In this document: positions 62,319 to 64,000 of the stretch, in pieces
How the letters are laid out: every line of letters starts with the position of its first letter
How positions within the stretch are numbered: the first letter of the stretch is position 1
From: Rhodopseudomonas sp. AAP120
GTDB taxonomy: Bacteria > Pseudomonadota > Alphaproteobacteria > Rhizobiales > Xanthobacteraceae
DNA length: 64,000 nt
Direction of reading: 5' to 3'
Assembly (NCBI RefSeq): GCF_001295845.1
Contig: NZ_LJIC01000027.1
Coordinates: 27,384-91,383, forward strand
Notes under the pieces: generated by a model
The model's database searches: none
What the model was told of the DNA's origin: nothing
The model's input: only the letters and a program-made list of their open reading frames with translations
Position numbers and translations under genes: made by a program

Positions 62319-62596
62319 CGGCTTCGGGCGCTTCGCCCGCGGTCTTCGAGCGGCATAGCCTGGTCCTCCGGAACCGGGCGACGAGCCGCGCGAACACCAT
62401 TTTCCTGTTTCGAATCAGAAGTGTGGCTTCTAGGCCCCATCCCACAAGTTTCATTCATCTGGCGCGTCCGAGAGGTTCCTTCGCTCCACGCCGTGTCATA
62501 TGGTGAGCAGGGACTCACGTCGGCCCTCGGCCTCGCGTGGTATTGCGCGGGCCGTCGAGTCGTGCGGTCAAGTGAAACGCAGATTGGATCGCCAGT

Positions 62597-63988
62597 ATGA
62601 ATCGGATGAAGCGCATCACCGGCCTTGCCACCGCCGGCTTCGTTCTGGCGTGTCTGGGGCCGGTCCCGGTGCTGGCCGATACGATCGAAGCGGCGCTGGT
62701 CCGCGCCTATAAGACGAACCCCCAGCTGAACGCGCAGCGCGCCTCGGTCCGCTCGACCGACGAATCGGTGCCGCAGGCGCTGTCGGGCTATCGGCCGAAG
62801 GTTTCGATCACCGCGAGCGGCGGCTATCAGTACACCGACGTCAATTCGATCGTCGGCGGCAGCAATGTGCATCTCAGCGGCAGCAACTATCCGCGCGCCA
62901 TCGGCGTGACCGCGACCCAGACGCTGTTCAACGGCAACCAGACCGCCAACCGCACCCGGGCGGCCGAGAGCCAGGTGTCGTCGGCGCGCGAAGGCCTGCG
63001 CGTGCTCGAACAGTCGGTGTTGCTCGCTGCGGCGACGATCTACATGGACTATCTGCGCGACTCGGCGACGGTCGAAGTGCAGAAGTCCAACGTCCGCGTG
63101 CTCGAACAGACCCTGAAGCAGACCAACGACCGCTTCAATGTCGGCGAGGTGACCCGCACCGACGTGGCGCAGTCGCAGGCGCAGCTCGCCGCCGGCAACA
63201 CCCAGCTGCTGACCGCCGAATCCAATCTCACCACCACACGCGCGAATTATCGCCGCATCATCGGCAGCGAGCCGACCGGGCTGGCGCCGGGCTCGCCGGT
63301 CGATCGCTTCCTGCCGTCGACGCTGGCGCAGGCGGTCGAGCTCGGCCTGATCGAGAATCCGAACGTCACCGCGGCGATGTTCGGCATCGATGTCAGCTTC
63401 CTCAACGTCAAGATCAACGAGGGTGCGCTGTTCCCGACCGTGACGCTGCAGGCGAATGCCCAGCAGGGCTACGAGCAGTCGATCACCACGCCGAAGCAGT
63501 TCAGCGCCTCGGCGTTGGCCCAGGTGTCGATCCCGATCTACCAGGGCGGCGCCGAATATTCGCTGATCCGGCAGTCCAAGGAATCGCTGGCGCAGCAGCG
63601 TCTCAACCTCGAACAGGTCCGCGACCAGACCCGCGCCACGATCGTGCAGGCCTGGGGCCAGTTGCAGGCGGGCCGGGCGCAGGTCGCCTCGGCACAGGCC
63701 CAGGTCAAGGCCTCGGAGATCGCGCTCAACGGCGTGCGGGAAGAGGCCCGGGCCGGGCAGCGCACCACGCTCGACGTGTTGAACGCGCAGCAGGCCCTGG
63801 TGAATGCCCGAGTGTCGCTGGTGACTGCGCAGCACGATCGTGTCGTCGCGTCGTACTCGGTGCTGAGCGCGATCGGCCGGCTGGCGCCGCAGGTGCTCGG
63901 CCTCAAGACCGACGTCTACGATCCGAGCGTCCACTACCAGCAGGTCCGCGACTCCTGGATCGGCGTGCGCACGCCCGACGGTCGCTGA
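62597..63988 (+). CDS. tolC: TolC-family outer-membrane channel protein
   Basis: A 463-residue outer-membrane factor with a signal peptide (TGLATAGFVLACLGPVPVLA). It has the two TolC repeats: DTIEAALVRAYKTNPQLNAQRASVRSTDESVPQALSGYRPKVSITASGGY and, in the second half, NVTAAMFGIDVSFLNVKINEGALFPTVTLQANAQQGY with long coiled-coil segments (LAQQRLNLEQVRDQTRATIVQAWGQL, NGVREEARAGQRTTLDVLNAQQALVNARV). It serves as the exit duct for type I secretion and efflux systems. ATGs at 62597 and 62606 are both possible. A 280-base gap separates it from the PIMT gene. Confidence 0.94.
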   Translation: MNRMKRITGLATAGFVLACLGPVPVLADTIEAALVRAYKTNPQLNAQRASVRSTDESVPQALSGYRPKVSITASGGYQYTDVNSIVGGSNVHLSGSNYPRAIGVTATQTLFNGNQTANRTRAAESQVSSAREGLRVLEQSVLLAAATIYMDYLRDSATVEVQKSNVRVLEQTLKQTNDRFNVGEVTRTDVAQSQAQLAAGNTQLLTAESNLTTTRANYRRIIGSEPTGLAPGSPVDRFLPSTLAQAVELGLIENPNVTAAMFGIDVSFLNVKINEGALFPTVTLQANAQQGYEQSITTPKQFSASALAQVSIPIYQGGAEYSLIRQSKESLAQQRLNLEQVRDQTRATIVQAWGQLQAGRAQVASAQAQVKASEIALNGVREEARAGQRTTLDVLNAQQALVNARVSLVTAQHDRVVASYSVLSAIGRLAPQVLGLKTDVYDPSVHYQQVRDSWIGVRTPDGR

Positions 63989-64000
63989 TCTTTCGCGCCG

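Noticed and set aside
1..64000. CRISPR array, prophage, IS element, rRNA operon, tmRNA, SRP RNA or RNase P RNA
   Set aside because: None of their sequence hallmarks were found; the repeats present are short palindromes, not spaced direct repeats.

Overview
The window is high-GC chromosomal DNA (most genes clearly GC-rich at third codon positions) from an alphaproteobacterium. The gene content points to Nitrobacteraceae (the Bradyrhizobium/Rhodopseudomonas group), most likely Rhodopseudomonas palustris or a close relative: a complete AapJQMP amino-acid transporter, a double cold-shock-domain protein, an NDUFS4-type complex I subunit, a pcm-like gene next to tolC, Omp31-like barrels, and several families of intergenic palindromic repeats. 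No phage, IS transposase, CRISPR array or rRNA operon was seen. Five tRNAs are present: Glu-TTC, Pro-TGG, Arg-TCT, Cys-GCA and Asn-GTT.

Layout. 0-8 kb holds small stress or housekeeping genes (HdeD-like membrane protein, PilZ protein, a 26-residue membrane peptide, glyoxalase, sirtuin, double CSD protein, DUF192 protein, OpgC-like acyltransferase, NDUFS4). 8-13 kb encodes the end of leucine/isovalerate breakdown: both subunits of methylcrotonyl-CoA carboxylase and HMG-CoA lyase. 13-16 kb is a convergent TRAP transporter (dctPQM). 16-20 kb carries a ~1000-residue multi-barrel outer-membrane protein whose central barrel looks like an omptin protease, then an FKBP whose reading frame has lost its expected stop. 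20.6-23 kb has a split ThrE exporter and a frameshifted WaaG-like LPS glucosyltransferase. 23-26 kb is a lower-GC patch next to tRNA-Arg with a lipoprotein, a decayed duplicate of its tail and a beta-barrel protein.

26-34 kb is the bacterial alpha-2-macroglobulin/PBP1C pair; two different palindromic repeats have inserted at their junction and into the PBP1C N-terminus. 34-38 kb is an envelope operon (frameshifted ArnT-like transferase, PAP2 phosphatase, polyprenyl-P glycosyltransferase, LABN protein) that fits lipid A remodelling. 38-44 kb has metC and the divergent aapJQMP operon. 44-49 kb is cysK and, upstream on the same strand, an FAD oxidase/DUF1365/CFA-synthase trio resembling fatty-acid-modifying (possibly furan fatty acid) clusters. 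49.5-58.7 kb is a four-gene RND efflux operon (outer-membrane factor, adaptor, two MdtB/C-type pumps). 58.7-64 kb holds a DTW-domain protein, small exported proteins, tRNAs and a PIMT-tolC pair.

The strongest items for follow-up are the omptin-like barrel embedded in a triple-barrel fusion, repeat invasion of the A2M/PBP1C junction, the two frameshifted envelope glycosyltransferases, the FKBP/antisense overlap, and the fatty-acid modification trio with palindromes in its divergent promoter region. Reading was by eye: family assignments rest on motif recognition, not searches.
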